A stretch of DNA of 64,000 bases, from contig JBGCFQ010000025.1 of assembly GCA_045106985.1 (NCBI GenBank), positions 1 through 64,000 of the forward strand, given 5' to 3'. The notes under the pieces are model-generated. The model was given only the letters and a program-made list of their open reading frames with translations, searched no databases and was not told the DNA's origin. This DNA comes from JAUIET01 sp045106985 (GTDB taxonomy: Bacteria > Pseudomonadota > Gammaproteobacteria > Pseudomonadales > JAUIET01). Shown in pieces: positions 8,257 through 16,335 of this stretch. The first letter of the stretch is position 1; every line of letters begins with the position of its first letter. The position numbers were made by a program, and so were the translations under genes.

Positions 8257-9401
8257 GCTGCTTCAGCCTTCAGGGCTTGTTCCAATGTCCGGCACTCAGT
8301 CAGTTTATCGGCCGCTTCATCCGCCGTATTGGCTGTGCATGTAATATGACCAAGCTTTCGCTGGGCGCCAACCTGGAGTTTGCCATACCAGTGAAACCAG
8401 GTGCCTTGGTCAAAGCGCTGCCGTGAAAACGGCCTGTTTCCAAATTGGGAGTTGTCTTCGACGTTTAGTACGTTCTTGCACAGTGCTGCACCCGACTGCT
8501 TCGTTGACCCCAGACCAAGGCCGCAGATCGCCCGAAGATGCTGCTCGAATTGTGATGTGTCATTTGCCTCTAATGTCAGATGCCCCGTATTGTGGACGCG
8601 GGGTGAAATTTCGTTGATCAACACCGTGCCATCTGCCTGAAGAAACATTTCGATTGCAAACAGCCCGACACCCTGAAACTCAGTAACAATGTCGGCGGCC
8701 AATCGTAAGGCAATCGATTTTTGCTCGGTACTAATTCTCGCTGGCGACAAGGCATAGTCGAGAACATGATTTCCAGGCTTAGTCACGGCTTCGACTAGTG
8801 GATAATAGGCTAGATTACCTGTGCTATCGCGCGCAATGAGTGCAGATATTTCTTGCACATACGGCACATGCTTTTCTACAAAGGCACCTTGTGACCAGTA
8901 TTCAGATAGATTGCTTGCGTCTAAAACTTGCACACCGCGTCCGTCGAAGCCACCGCGCTTCGCTTTTTGTACAAAAGGGAATTCGAATTGATCAATAATC
9001 TGGTCCATTGTCAGCAGATCACCATCCAGGAAAGGCGCAGTTGGAAAGCCCTTTTTTACCAGCCACTGTTTCTGATCAGCTTTGTTTTGTAATAGCTTCA
9101 GCAGATAAGGGCGCGGCGCCACAGCGCAAGCTTCCAGTTGCATGCCTCTTTCCAGCTCCAATAGCGCGCTTTCGCCTATGTCTTCCCGTTCGAACGTGAT
9201 CACATCAGCAATGCGACAAAGTTCATGAACCGCCAGTGCATCATCAAGGTCGCCGAAAATACATCGATCCGCCAGAGCAACCGCAGGGTCATCTTGATTC
9301 TGAGCAAGTACCACAGTCTCAAGATTTAACGTGCACGCGGCCTCACACAAATAGGCGCCGAGCTGACCTGCACCGATTATTCCTACGCACATTTTCTTCA
9401 T
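8253..9401 (-). CDS. purK: N5-carboxyaminoimidazole ribonucleotide synthase, PurK
   Basis: 382 residues, an ATP-grasp enzyme. It starts with the Rossmann-like MCVGIIGAGQLG. The ATP-grasp core includes FPFVQKAKRGGFDGRGVQV, EKHVPYVQEISALIARD and the Mg-binding NEISPRVHNTGH motif. It makes N5-CAIR from AIR, ATP and bicarbonate, the substrate for PurE encoded directly downstream. Confidence 0.97.
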   Translation of the reverse strand: MKKMCVGIIGAGQLGAYLCEAACTLNLETVVLAQNQDDPAVALADRCIFGDLDDALAVHELCRIADVITFEREDIGESALLELERGMQLEACAVAPRPYLLKLLQNKADQKQWLVKKGFPTAPFLDGDLLTMDQIIDQFEFPFVQKAKRGGFDGRGVQVLDASNLSEYWSQGAFVEKHVPYVQEISALIARDSTGNLAYYPLVEAVTKPGNHVLDYALSPARISTEQKSIALRLAADIVTEFQGVGLFAIEMFLQADGTVLINEISPRVHNTGHLTLEANDTSQFEQHLRAICGLGLGSTKQSGAALCKNVLNVEDNSQFGNRPFSRQRFDQGTWFHWYGKLQVGAQRKLGHITCTANTADEAADKLTECRTLEQALKAEAA

Positions 9402-9628
9402 ACGCTGAACTCCATGAATAGTCCCAAGCGGTTAAATAGTATTGCGGCTATTCGACTCATTGTTGCAAATTAGTGTAGGTCAAACCCGTAGTTCGAACAA
9501 TTCGCAGTTACTGAATCAATAGTCAGATTTGACCGACTAATACAAAGTGACCCAATCACATGCACTGACCTTGGTTCTAGAGGAAAGTAACTTTGCGTCT
9601 GAAAGGCTATCGCTAACGGAGTTTGATT

Positions 9629-9859
9629 ATGAAAGAGCACAATTTCCAGCGAAGGGCATCGGCTAGCTCACTCGTTTCGGAACAGCCAGGATTTTCCTGG
9701 AAAGTTATCGCTATGGCTTCCCTGGCGTTTGGCTTGCGAACAGCAACAGCTATCGAGGCTGATCAGAGCTCGGCAGATGTTGGATGCGACGGTTTTGGAC
9801 CACAGACTTCACACGATATGTTCAGCTGTCCGGTAACTACCGTAGGCGATTTTCACTAG
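9629..9859 (+). CDS. Small hypothetical protein, possibly exported
   Basis: 76 residues from ATG 9629, with an ACGGAG ribosome binding site about seven bases upstream (an ATG at 9623 is less well placed). A weakly hydrophobic stretch (KVIAMASLAFGL) followed by ATAIEAD could be an imperfect signal peptide. No family recognised; it may be a gene remnant. Confidence 0.3.
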   Translation: MKEHNFQRRASASSLVSEQPGFSWKVIAMASLAFGLRTATAIEADQSSADVGCDGFGPQTSHDMFSCPVTTVGDFH

Positions 9860-10072
9860 CGCCCGGACTAATCAGAACTGAATTTGTGCAATAGGCATTT
9901 TCATTCAAAAGGAGACTTGAGTGTAGGTAATGGCTATCAGTAAGTCGTTGTCGAAAGCTGAGCGTACAAAGTCTCGCGAAGTGGTGTAACAAGCAAGGGG
10001 GTGACGAAAATCACGCTCACGTTCGTCGTAAACCCTCGATTTACTGTCTGATATAAAGTAAGGAGAAGTGTG

Positions 10073-10555
10073 ATGAGGAAAAGCTTTGTTTGCTCTCTAT
10101 CGCTGATGTTTGGCGTGTTCACAACGTCGTTACAGGCAATCGAAGCGTTGCCTGCCAACGAGCTTTTTGAGCACTGTGCGCTCTATCATGAGGATCCAGA
10201 GGGTAAGGATGCCATCTTTTGCGTACGTTATATACAAGGCTTCATTGACGGTGCGATAGCGACCGATGAGAGAGTGCTTAAGAACTTAGAGGCGGAGTAT
10301 AGTGCCACCAATGAGACGTTCTCGGCACGTGCTATCCGCATGCGGTCGTCAGACCGTCAGCGTCAGCGTCTCCTGGAGCGATTTGGGGCCAGCAGCTATG
10401 CAGATATCTGCCTGGGCGCGCCGGTACCGCTAATGGCGGTTGTACAGATAGTGGTGGAAAACCTAAATGGCAAGGCGGATCAATGGCCGGATAACAAAAG
10501 TGCTCGTGAGGTGGTCCTTGCGACTCTAACAGAGCACTATCCTTGTGCACAATAA
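10073..10555 (+). CDS. Rap1a/Tai-family secreted protein
   Basis: 160 residues with a signal peptide ending near LQA-IEA. The mature part has the family pattern: Cys residues at HCALY, FCVRYIQGFIDGA, DICLG and a final PCAQ, which can form disulfides. Family members include immunity proteins against type VI amidases, but many relatives have no known toxin partner. No secretion cluster or amidase is seen nearby, so no immunity role is claimed. AAGGAGAAGTG precedes ATG 10073; GTG 10070 is an alternative start. Confidence 0.7.
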   Translation: MRKSFVCSLSLMFGVFTTSLQAIEALPANELFEHCALYHEDPEGKDAIFCVRYIQGFIDGAIATDERVLKNLEAEYSATNETFSARAIRMRSSDRQRQRLLERFGASSYADICLGAPVPLMAVVQIVVENLNGKADQWPDNKSAREVVLATLTEHYPCAQ

Positions 10556-10654
10556 ATGAGTATTAGAACTCAGAGTGAGGGCCCTCTTTTAGGAAGCGAA
10601 GTGCAAATTGCGACCCAAAGAGCGCGTCATCTAGGTGAGATGATTCGCTAACAA

Positions 10655-11068
10655 TTAAGCGGCGCGAACCCTGGACATTTCCAAGCTTTCGGCCTTGATA
10701 GCCCGGGTTTCTGACTCCGATAATTCCAGCAATGTCGCCAGACGCGTCAAGTAACGAACCGCTTCCACGCGACAGTCATCCAGAACGAGCAACGCTGACT
10801 CATAAACCCGACGCGCTAGTCGCACATCATCAACGACCATTGCCACCTGCTCCACTGTTTTGGGGGCTTGAAATTCGTCCAATAGAAACAAGCGCTCTTC
10901 GGTGGTCAAATGCATCAGATCCACCTGACGAAAGAGACGTTGATGCTCTATTGTATCTATATGGCCGTCAGCGATAGCGGCAGAAATCATCGCTCTGAGA
11001 ACAATTTCTTTGTCGGAATTGGAAACAAGCGGTTTATCATTTCGTGCGTTTAGGACTGAAACACTCAT
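10655..11068 (-). CDS. TerB/DUF533-like protein, short form
   Basis: 137 residues that correspond to the C-terminal helical half of DUF533 (YebE-like) proteins: KEIVLRAMISAAIADGHIDTIEHQRLF, an acidic EF-hand-like ADGHID turn, then VYESALLVLDD and AVRYLTRLATLLEL. It lacks the glycine-rich membrane-associated N-terminus that the paralogue at 13282-13956 has. Function unknown; TerB-type domains occur in stress and tellurite-related loci. Confidence 0.75.
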   Translation of the reverse strand: MSVSVLNARNDKPLVSNSDKEIVLRAMISAAIADGHIDTIEHQRLFRQVDLMHLTTEERLFLLDEFQAPKTVEQVAMVVDDVRLARRVYESALLVLDDCRVEAVRYLTRLATLLELSESETRAIKAESLEMSRVRAA

Positions 11069-11266
11069 GTGCTTTACTCTCCTGCTGATAAAAAAACGTG
11101 GTGACTGAGTAAACTATGGATCAGTTCTTGAAAATGAAAAAATCGTTTTTTTCGTAGCATTCGTTCGACTGACTCGAATCAACACCCACTCCCATTGGTC
11201 GAGAAATTCGAACACTACACAATAATTAAATTGATTTTTATATTATGTGTCGGGTCTATCATTGCT
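11069..11266. other. Intergenic region ahead of the ACTTCG repeat
   Basis: AT-rich DNA between two divergent genes; it should contain both promoters. TTGATTTTTATATTATG at ~11231-11247 is a plausible AT-rich promoter core for the rightward gene but is not a clear consensus match. Confidence 0.3.
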
Positions 11267-11352
11267 ACTTCGACTTCGACTTCGACTTCGACTTCGACTT
11301 CGACTTCGACTTCGACTTCGACTTCGACTTCGACTTCGACTTCGACTTCGAC
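11267..11352. repeat. ACTTCG hexanucleotide microsatellite, about 14 copies
   Basis: Uninterrupted ACTTCG units run for 86 bases without a single mismatch. The tract ends 19 bases before the ATG of the next gene and sits between its likely promoter and ribosome binding site (GGGGAG at ~11360). Perfect repeats of this length are prone to slipped-strand copy-number change. Confidence 0.95.
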
Positions 11353-11371
11353 GCATTAAGGGGAGCTCCGC

Positions 11372-11716
11372 ATGCTGACCATCGATATGGCCAATGAACT
11401 TGATTCACAATGGCGAGACACTATAGAGCTCGAAGTGGCTCTCAACCTTCCGCCCTTTGAAGAGCAACGACACTATGAAGTTCGCTTCTTGCAGTTGGAT
11501 TTACAGGCAAATGCTCAGGTCGGCTTTCTGTGCGAGATACTGACAAAGGAAGATGGCAGAGAGGTCGCCAATGTGAAAGTGAGCGCCCGAGACGGAGGGT
11601 TTGCGATTCGGCAGTGCCTGCAACGCACAAGGCGCGATATGAAACGCAGGTCAATCTTCGGTGACAGAGCTACCAAAGCGCAAGGCGCTTATAAACGCGA
11701 ATGGCAATTCAGTTAG
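11372..11716 (+). CDS. Hypothetical protein downstream of microsatellite, weakly HPF/RaiA-like
   Basis: 114 residues, soluble, basic near the C-terminus (RTRRDMKRRS). The stretch EEQRHYEVRFLQLDL through AIRQCLQRTRRDMKRR vaguely resembles the strand-strand-helix arrangement of ribosome hibernation factor domains (HPF/RaiA), in which a final helix follows a VAIRDAF-type motif. This is a weak pattern match. A GGGGAG ribosome binding site precedes ATG 11372. The perfect ACTTCG tract in its leader may tune expression. Confidence 0.55.
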   Translation: MLTIDMANELDSQWRDTIELEVALNLPPFEEQRHYEVRFLQLDLQANAQVGFLCEILTKEDGREVANVKVSARDGGFAIRQCLQRTRRDMKRRSIFGDRATKAQGAYKREWQFS

Positions 11717-12611
11717 CAAATAGATTTTCACGCGCGGCTGCGGTGATGCTAACGACCGCCGGGTGCTTGATTTTACGCTCAGGAGATATCGCGTAGTAAG
11801 ACTCGCTAACGCCTTCAGCAATTCCAATGCAACGCACGTGATACATTCGCTCGACTTCCTCGGTAATGGCCGCAGGAGCGGGAAAAATTCCAGCACCTGC
11901 CTCGCCAAACGCTTTCAGAAGAGCGCTGTCATCGAATTCAGCAACTATCTTCGGGGATACATCCATCTGATCAAACCAATCATCCAGGCCTTGCCGCAGA
12001 GCGTTGGTGCTTAAGGGCATCAGCATTGGTGCCTGATCCAGCGACTGAGGGAATTTTTTTGCTGCATGAATGGCAGTTCTTGGCTGCGCGAAAAATGCGA
12101 TTGGACTTTCGCCCAGTACATGATTGAAAGCGCGAACGTTGAGGCCAGTGGGAACCGGTCTATCAGATATAACAATATCAAGCTTGTGGATTGCCAAATC
12201 GGCCAATAGTGAATCCAAACGTCCTTCCGTGCACACAACTTTGAGTCCATCTTCCATTTCAAGCGCCGGCTGTACGATTCGATAGGATATAAGCTTGGCA
12301 ATTGAATTGACCAGTCCGACATTAAGAGTGAGCGGCACTCCTTCATCGCCATCCCGCACGCGCTCCGTCAGCTCAGCGCCAAGAGTAAATATTTCATCCG
12401 CATATTGGTAAACAACTTGGCCCATCGCACTGGGCACCAAACCCCTACCTACGCGATGGAACAATGGTTGGCCTACAGCGTCTTCCAGTGATTTAAGCTG
12501 TCCGCTGATAGTTTGAGGAGTTAAATGCAGCGATTCAGATGCTCGTGCGATGCTGCCCTTGCGTACTACGGTCCAAAAATACTGCAGGTGGTTGTAGTTC
12601 AGGTGGCGCAT
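11709..12611 (-). CDS. nhaR: LysR-family regulator, NhaR-like
   Basis: 300 residues from ATG 12611 (MRHLNYNHLQYFW); upstream in-frame ATGs exist, but this start gives the standard NhaR N-terminus. The winged helix is at ~5-60 (GSIARASESLHLTPQTISGQLKSLE), followed by a two-lobed effector domain. NhaR activates nhaA in response to Na+. Here the only nhaA copy in the window is a pseudogene at 7030-7710, so the regulator may be an orphan or control another gene. It converges with the microsatellite gene (8-base overlap of the 3' ends). Confidence 0.8.
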   Translation of the reverse strand: MRHLNYNHLQYFWTVVRKGSIARASESLHLTPQTISGQLKSLEDAVGQPLFHRVGRGLVPSAMGQVVYQYADEIFTLGAELTERVRDGDEGVPLTLNVGLVNSIAKLISYRIVQPALEMEDGLKVVCTEGRLDSLLADLAIHKLDIVISDRPVPTGLNVRAFNHVLGESPIAFFAQPRTAIHAAKKFPQSLDQAPMLMPLSTNALRQGLDDWFDQMDVSPKIVAEFDDSALLKAFGEAGAGIFPAPAAITEEVERMYHVRCIGIAEGVSESYYAISPERKIKHPAVVSITAAARENLFAN

Positions 12612-13281
12612 ACAGTTGATGTCCCTAGCGAATAATGGAATTAGTGTATACGAATACATTGCTCCATATAATCGTATTAACATCGCTCAATATACGTATT
12701 TTTCGAACTATTATCCAGAGAGTGAATTTGGAACGGCCCACCCGCCGGAATGCCTCTGCATACCATTGGCGTGGTTCAGCATGCTTGGTTACATGTTGTC
12801 TGCAGCAGAGTAACTGTTCGGTTGGCGGATAAGGAGGTTTGTGACACTCAATATGCTCATTTTTTGTCTTGGGAAAAGGGTCTGTACTACCATGCTTCGC
12901 TGATTCCATTCTTTATTCTCCGCACGACGTTCCTCTATTGGTCGTCAGGTCTTTAGGAAGGCTTGGATCGACTGCTGATGGATTAATGCTGAAATAGATT
13001 CGAAATTTCGCTTGTTTAAAGATTCGACATCTTGTTAGACGCAACTCTTTCGGCACTAGTCGTCAATCTAACATAAAAATATAGTCATCCAAGAAATAAA
13101 ACGCGACGCATTAAGCACCGCTTACTAGAAACATGTTCTTCGACAAACATGATTATCCATTCGTTAGGCGGTGAGGATCAATAGTTCGAAAATTACGAAG
13201 GTGTTCGACGCTAGAAACGACTTTTATTGCGCTGATTGAAAGCTAATATTGAGACTGAAACAACAACTGAGGTAATCGACA
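12612..13281. other. 670-base stretch without a supported gene
   Basis: Open frames of 60-95 codons exist on both strands (for example 12625-12909 on the minus strand), but none has a family resemblance or a convincing ribosome binding site. The part next to nhaR is very AT-rich (12640-12710) and probably contains its promoter; a GTATACGAATAC palindrome-like motif lies there. A ribosome binding site for the following gene is weak. Confidence 0.4.
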
Positions 13282-13956
13282 ATGAATCTGAACAAAGTTT
13301 TTAATGCCGTTTCCAGCAGTGGTCTTTCGGCAGGTCTTGCGGGTGGGGCAGCTGGAGGTTTGCTCACCGCCGCAATCACCACCAAGGGTGGTAAGAAGAT
13401 GGCAAAGAATGCATTACAGCTTGGTGGCATCGCGGCTATTGGTGGTCTCGCGTGGAATGCCTACAAATCGTATCAGGCTAACAATGCGCTTCCACCTTCT
13501 GTCAATCAAGACAGTCAAGCACAACAACCTGCATTTCTATCAGCGGGATTAACCATGACCGACTTTAGCGACGCTTTGGACAACAAAGCGCATCCGTCAG
13601 GAGGGTTGCTGATCGTTCAAACCATGATTAGTGCAGCGATGGCAGATAACCATATCGATACAGGCGAGAGTAGGCGCATTTTTTCTGAGATAGATCGCCT
13701 CGAACTGAGCAACGATGAAAAGGCCGTGTTGATCGACGAAATGAATGAACCAAAATCTATCCATTTCTTATGTAAACAGGTTCAGAACCCCCAAACGGCC
13801 ATAGAGGTCTATACAGCCGCGTATGTCGCCATTGATGAATCGCGGCCAGAGGGCGCGCAATACTTGGCTGACATAGCCTCGCAGCTCGAACTTCCAGAGG
13901 CTCTCATTGAATCCGTACGAATGCGAGCGCGAAGTCCTACTTCGTTGGCAGCCTGA
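13282..13956 (+). CDS. DUF533 (YebE-like) TerB-fold membrane-associated protein
   Basis: 224 residues. The N-terminus has a glycine/alanine-rich hydrophobic stretch (SAGLAGGAAGGLLTAA) and a GGKKMAKNALQLGGIAAIGGLAWNAYKSYQ region, both typical of DUF533. The C-terminal TerB-like helices (MISAAMADNHIDTGESRRIF, then QYLADIASQLELPEALI) align with the short paralogue at 10655-11068. The E. coli relative YebE is an inner membrane protein linked to envelope stress; the role here is unknown. Confidence 0.85.
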   Translation: MNLNKVFNAVSSSGLSAGLAGGAAGGLLTAAITTKGGKKMAKNALQLGGIAAIGGLAWNAYKSYQANNALPPSVNQDSQAQQPAFLSAGLTMTDFSDALDNKAHPSGGLLIVQTMISAAMADNHIDTGESRRIFSEIDRLELSNDEKAVLIDEMNEPKSIHFLCKQVQNPQTAIEVYTAAYVAIDESRPEGAQYLADIASQLELPEALIESVRMRARSPTSLAA

Positions 13957-14082
13957 CTCCCTCCCAAGCCTTCTATCCTCTACTGTGTAAAAACACAACC
14001 ATGTAGCTTTTGTATGCATTAGCGGTTGAGCTTTAGATCTTATGGTTGAAAACGAATTAGGTCCAACAATAGGCAAAAACCT

Positions 14083-14322
14083 ATGCATGAAAGTAACGAA
14101 AGTGAACCTACTGTGGCCTTCTATCTCAACCACAACACGCAGAAAGATGGATCGCATCTTGTGCATACTGAGCGATGTAAGTTTCTCCCCAGAAAGTACA
14201 ACAGGATCTCGTTGGGTTGCTTCTTTTCGTCTCAAGAAGCCTCAAAGGCCGCGACTGCGCATTTTCCGAGAACAAAAGAGTGCGTATTCTGCAATCATTC
14301 CTCGGAGATGACTACGGTATAG
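14083..14322 (+). CDS. Small Cys-containing conserved-type protein
   Basis: 79 residues. It shows a pattern I recall from a widespread family of small bacterial proteins: FYLNHNTQKDGSHLVHTERC, a PxxxNRxSLGCFFSSQEASKAA segment, and a closing KECVFCNH with paired cysteines. The spaced His and Cys residues suggest a metal site or disulfide. The function of the family is unknown to me. The ribosome binding site is weak. Confidence 0.55.
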   Translation: MHESNESEPTVAFYLNHNTQKDGSHLVHTERCKFLPRKYNRISLGCFFSSQEASKAATAHFPRTKECVFCNHSSEMTTV

Positions 14323-14358
14323 GAGACCGCAAAAATCCTTGGGGCAAAGAAAAAATAT

Positions 14359-14793
14359 TTATGCCACCATGGATAGTTCCTCCTCATCTTCTGACGGTAC
14401 GTCGTCCACATTCATTGACGGGTACCACTGCTTAAACTGATTTCGTAATTCGCCGTTAAGTACCGCTGTTCGAGTTTGCAGTAAGTGGTGAGCGCCTTGA
14501 GTAGACCACTGCATCTGTTGCTTTTTCACCATCCGCTTTGAGATCACTTCATTGACGGTCGATTCTACAAATGCAGTGGAGATGGTTTCACCATAGCGGT
14601 GTTTCTCTCCATAATTGGGGATCAGTTTGGCATTTTTCTGGATATAGACGGACAGTTCTTTAAGGTGCTTCAATAGCTTGTGCTGTCGCTTGTATGTGAT
14701 GTCTTCATCGGCGCAATTCAGATGGCAGTCCTCCAGGAGACTGATCGCTTTTACGGTGCTGCCATGCCATAGATAATGTTTTGTAGATACCAT
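14359..14793 (-). pseudogene. ISKra4-family transposase, C-terminal fragment
   Basis: 144 codons. They match the end of ISKra4-type transposases: TKHYLWHG, then YIQKNAKLIPNYGEKHRYGETISTAFVES, VISKRMVKKQQMQWSTQGAHHLLQTRT and a final FKQWYP. The frame continues a few codons upstream of ATG 14793 and then meets the IS110 element, so the N-terminal two-thirds are missing. I did not find that missing part on the other side of the IS110 element. Confidence 0.85.
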
Positions 14794-14814
14794 CTCTCTC
14801 TACTGCATTCAATA

Positions 14815-15807
14815 TCAAGTTAATACGATTTGAGGCGTATATCTTGTTTGGTTTTTAATCACACCAAAACAAATCTGTATCAGCTTCCGCATTGCAGCTC
14901 CGAGTGCCTGCATCTTTTTTTTTCCAGCACCTATTAGCCTAGCTTTTTGAGCCTTTATGTCGGGGTTGTGAGTGCCGGCGCAAACTGCGGCTAAAAACAG
15001 TTTGGATCGGATTCTGGATGGGCCTGATTTACTTAAGGTGGTGCGCTCTTTGAATGTACCCGACTCGTTAAGCCTAGGGATTAACCCGACATAAGCTGCG
15101 ACTTGCTTTGCAGATGAGAACTTCTTTGCCGCGAACAAATAGACGAGTTCCCTTGCCATAACTTTTCCTATTCCGACAACGCTGAGTAACAGTTCACGAT
15201 TTGAACTCATCTCTTGATTACTAGTGATGAGATTATCTATTTCATTTTGAATTTCATTAATCTCGTTATCCAATATCGAAATAATATACTCGGTTGATTT
15301 TATCACTCGTGTGGCGGCATCACTGATGACACTTGCCTCAAGCCGGTTGCTTTCTCTCAATCTATCTTTCTCTAAAGCGCTGAGTCGGCGAATCAGCGCT
15401 TTTATGGCTCGGACATCATTATCTTCCGGCATCCATAGCGTTAGATCATCAAGCTGCATTGAGCCGTACCTTGCGAGCATCGCCGCATCAGACTTATCTG
15501 TTTTATGCAAAAGGCCTAGTGATTGTGCGAATTTCTTTGCTTTGCCTGGATTAGAAAGAAATATTTTGAAGCCCTTCCCATGTAAAAAATACGCCACAGC
15601 TTCATGATAAACACCTGTAGCTTCTATCGTAATCAATACGTTTTTCGGCGCATTACCGGCTGATTTTTCGATCCATTTGTAGACGCTGCAAAATCCATCC
15701 TTTTTGTTTTCAAATTTCTTTGACCTTTTCCTGCCTGTTGTTTTATCAAGTAAGATACAAAGATCTAATGATTCCTTACCAACATCAATTCCAACGTTTA
15801 TTCGCAT
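14815..15807 (-). CDS. IS110-family transposase (DEDD recombinase)
   Basis: 330 residues from ATG 15807 (MRINVGIDVGKESLD); ATG 15840 is further upstream and less likely. N-terminal RuvC-like DEDD domain: D8 in GIDVGKE, E in ITIEATGVYHE, and the D pair in HKTDKSDAAMLARYG. The C-terminal Tnp_20 part includes LSVVGIGKVMARELV and AAYVGLIPRLNESG, followed by the region with the conserved serine. It appears intact. The long non-coding side lies upstream of the gene, as in the IS110 subgroup. Confidence 0.92.
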   Translation of the reverse strand: MRINVGIDVGKESLDLCILLDKTTGRKRSKKFENKKDGFCSVYKWIEKSAGNAPKNVLITIEATGVYHEAVAYFLHGKGFKIFLSNPGKAKKFAQSLGLLHKTDKSDAAMLARYGSMQLDDLTLWMPEDNDVRAIKALIRRLSALEKDRLRESNRLEASVISDAATRVIKSTEYIISILDNEINEIQNEIDNLITSNQEMSSNRELLLSVVGIGKVMARELVYLFAAKKFSSAKQVAAYVGLIPRLNESGTFKERTTLSKSGPSRIRSKLFLAAVCAGTHNPDIKAQKARLIGAGKKKMQALGAAMRKLIQICFGVIKNQTRYTPQIVLT

Positions 15808-15819
15808 ATCTATCGACTC

Positions 15820-16004
15820 CACTTGTACATACAGCATCATCAGCGCATCGCTGAGTGCTTGGATACCATCCAGTATTAAAGAAATATGAAGTCAGGGCAT
15901 AATCTACATTACAATGTTAAAACATTACGTGGCATAACATGCTCACTGACTTCTTGCGACGAAGTTAGCTAAACAATCATTCGCAATCGATACAAGTGGC
16001 ATAG
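15820..16004 (-). ncRNA. Candidate bridge RNA region of the IS110 element
   Basis: The non-coding end next to the transposase start folds well. GAAGTCAG (15888-15895) pairs perfectly with CTGACTTC (15946-15953), an inner GCAT (15897-15900) pairs with ATGC (15939-15942), and AATGTT (15913-15918) pairs with AACATT (15921-15926). In IS110-subgroup elements this end is known to encode a bridge RNA that pairs with donor and target DNA. The element border is not fixed here, and loop pairing to the target could not be tested. Confidence 0.4.
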
Positions 16005-16063
16005 TGAAATTGCCCACCTAACTGGAGGTGATAGTATCATCTCCATATCAACTAGGTGAGACA

Positions 16064-16335
16064 ATGACGAAGAAGACAAGACCAACTTTCAGCCCTGAAT
16101 TCCGCATGGAATGCGCCCAACTTGTAGTCGACCAGGGCTACAGTATTCGTGAAGCAGCAGAAGCCATGAATGTCGGCAAATCCTCAATGGATAAGTGGGT
16201 TCGCCAACTGAAGCTGGAGCGCGAAGGGGGAACTTCGACGGCGTCGCCGATGACTGCCGACCAGCGAAAGATTCGCGAACTTGAGAAGCAATTACGGCGC
16301 TCCGAGATGGAGATCTCGATACTAAAAAAGGCTTC
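16064..16335 (+). pseudogene. IS3-family OrfA stub, first copy
   Basis: The start at 16064 gives MTKKTRPTFSPEFR, a helix-turn-helix (YSIREAAEAMNVGKSSMDKWVRQL) and a leucine-zipper-like RELEKQLRRSEMEISILKKA. This is a standard IS3 OrfA. The reading frame runs on to 16444, but everything after ILKKA is IS30 sequence. The break falls directly after CTAAAAAAGG, the A6G motif where IS3 elements normally frameshift. The left end of the IS probably lies near 16005. OrfB is missing. Confidence 0.85.

Noticed and set aside
9930..9989. 19-codon ORF (MAISKSLSKAERTKSREVV) as a leader peptide
   Set aside because: No attenuator structure or biosynthetic codon bias and only a weak ribosome binding site.
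10073..10555. Rap1a/Tai-like protein as immunity gene of a type VI effector pair
   Set aside because: No amidase effector, VgrG, Hcp or other secretion gene is nearby; the family is also widespread without such partners.
11267..11352. The ACTTCG tract as a CRISPR array
   Set aside because: Units are 6 bases and contiguous with no spacers; it is a simple sequence repeat.
12625..12909. 94-codon minus-strand ORF upstream of nhaR
   Set aside because: Overlapping ORFs in several frames, no ribosome binding site, no family resemblance, and it covers the nhaR promoter region.
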